DNA of 64,000 nt from Plectrocnemia conspersa (Eukaryota > Arthropoda > Insecta > Trichoptera > Polycentropodidae): the NCBI GenBank assembly GCA_009617715.1, contig VTFK01000135.1, forward strand, positions 186,001 to 250,000, in the 5' to 3' direction. Positions 62,747 to 64,000 of this stretch are shown in pieces. Position 1 is the stretch's first letter. Each line of letters begins with the position of its first letter. The position numbers and the translations under genes are program-made. Below the pieces are notes generated by a model that was not told the DNA's origin, made no database searches, and worked only from the letters and a program-made list of their open reading frames with translations.

Positions 62747-63649
62747 CAGGCGGCCCTTAACTTTCAAACGTTCAACTTTCGCACAATTCGCTATTTCGCA
62801 CATTTTTAAAAACATTTTTTTTAAATTCAAATTTAAAAAAAAAAAAATTATAAACATAAGTGGAAAACGGAAAAAACTTTAGTATTGATACGAATAAAAA
62901 TAAATCAGGGACTCATAAACTTCACACAATTCGAGACAAAGATGGAAATTATTAAACGTTCTGATAGCGGTGTCCCTCTGAGTACTTCAATTATTCAAGC
63001 AAAAGCTCTTAGCATGCACAAAGATTGGAAGGATAGATTAAAAAAGATTTTAACACGGATTTTCAAGTAAGTAACGGTTGGTTTTACAATTTTTAAATGA
63101 GGTATTCTTTTCATAATAATAAACTTACTGGAGAATCGGCTGATGCGGATAAAGATGCTGCAAAAGAATTTATTTCCTAATTATCCAAAATTATTTAAGA
63201 TGGAGAATATTCCTCTAGCCAAATATTTAATGTAGATAAGACAGGTTTATTTTGGAAAACTCTTTAACAATGAAAAATATAAATGAAGCCTTCACGCATC
63301 TTCACAAATTTTTAAATATTATTGAAGATTGTGATCCCAATGAAGAACGTACATCTCAAGTGCGTAGGCCGATCAATAAAGACATAGCATGTTATAAAAT
63401 ACTATATGAAGAAAATAAAAAAAATAGTGAAAAACAGTTAACTTTTAATAACTTTTCAAAGGAAGCACCCGCAAACCCCACTTTAACATGTCTTTTAAAC
63501 GCCTCTTAAAACATCTTATATTTACTTAATAAATAAATATTTTAAAATACACACAATTTAAAATTTTTTTACTTCCCTCTACTTTTGAACATTCGACATT
63601 CGCACACATTTTCAGAAACCAATTATGTGCGAAAGTCGAAGGCCGCCTG
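62747..63649 (+). mobile_element. Tigger/pogo-type transposon, internally deleted, 903 bp
   Basis: The ends are CAGGCGGCC and GGCCGCCTG, followed inside by imperfect repeats around ACTTTCGCACA. TA follows the right end (63650-63651). On the left the dinucleotide is CA, a probable mutation of TA. The element keeps the DNA-binding region and the first catalytic block of its transposase, then jumps to the C-terminal tail, so most of the DDE core is deleted. It is a different family from the copies at 30.8 and 56.6 kb. Confidence 0.85.
62885..63509 (+). pseudogene. Tigger-type transposase remnant without DDE core
   Basis: The pieces in order are: TKMEIIKRSDSG (first CENP-B-type helix-turn-helix), STSIIQAKALSMHKDWKDR (second), SNGWFYNF and ESADADKDAAKEFIS, then QIFNVDKTGLFWKTL with the first catalytic Asp. 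It passes directly into NINEAFTHLHKFLNIIEDCD and on to a stop at 63507-63509. Stops and frame changes separate the pieces. Confidence 0.82.
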
Positions 63650-63651
63650 TA

Positions 63652-64000
63652 TAATTTATATAAGCAATAGTCTTACTATGCCAATTTTTGGACATGTCAT
63701 TTATATACTAATAGTGCACAATGCTTTGGAAATTTATGTTTATAAATTTGGCTTCAACAATATTTGACTTCTTAATATGTTTTATTTACTTATATTTGAT
63801 AGTTAATTCATTATTTTACACATGTTTACTGATACAATTTGATCATATATACATATGAAATGAGGAGTTGAATCATCTTGGCGTGTTTACGTTTGTCGTC
63901 TGAATTATATATGAAGACAAAATGACCATCGTTGATTTCGTACACGTGCTCCTAGACCAAGAAAACGCTAGGTCCATTATTGCGTGCTAGGTAAACATCC
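63652..64000. other. AT-rich DNA to the window end, nothing recognised
   Basis: No coding, repeat or RNA feature is recognised. The last 150 bases are somewhat less AT-rich and may continue into something beyond the window. Confidence 0.4.

Noticed and set aside
1..64000. CRISPR arrays, bacterial operons, rRNA and tRNA genes
   Set aside because: None was found; the repeats are transposon-derived and the genes are spliced.

Overview
The window is AT-rich, intron-rich eukaryotic DNA from an insect. The evidence is two neuroligin genes with long introns and GT-AG exons, a nested insect-type secreted repeat gene with a TATA box and an arthropod TCAGT initiator, and many insect-type DNA transposons. 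I cannot fix the order from the sequence. No bacterial genes, CRISPR arrays, rRNA or tRNA were recognised.

Layout. 1-4088 is the last intron of neuroligin gene A on the + strand, and 4089-5251 is its terminal coding exon (end of the esterase-like domain, transmembrane segment, cytoplasmic tail). 5252-22203 is intergenic and full of nested repeats: a hAT miniature element, a long inverted repeat (arms about 11477-13455 and 15690-17459), an interrupted repeat family called B here, and a 1.6 kb transposon with long terminal inverted repeats and six copies of the palindrome ACAACGTTGT. 22204-47708 is the 3' part of neuroligin gene B on the - strand. Ten exons join in phase to give about 1,392 residues from the middle of the esterase-like domain to the stop. 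Its introns hold hAT elements, a Tigger/pogo element and a complete nested two-exon gene on the + strand (29229-29892) for a secreted PYPV-repeat protein. 47709-64000 is probably the long 5' intron of gene B. It carries a candidate linker exon (55609-55698), a snapback element, a hAT element inside repeat B, a second Tigger copy and a third, internally deleted Tigger/pogo relative.

Biology. The two neuroligins lie tail to tail. Both encode non-catalytic cholinesterase-like cell-adhesion receptors of the type that sits in postsynaptic membranes and binds neurexin. Gene B has the active-site serine position replaced by glycine and a cytoplasmic tail of nearly 800 residues. The mobile elements all look decayed or non-autonomous. 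Several can be delimited to the base by target-site duplications, and two can be checked against empty sites within this same window.

The best candidate for something undescribed is the 13717-15354 transposon with palindromic subterminal repeats. Next come repeat family B and the inverted repeat around it.
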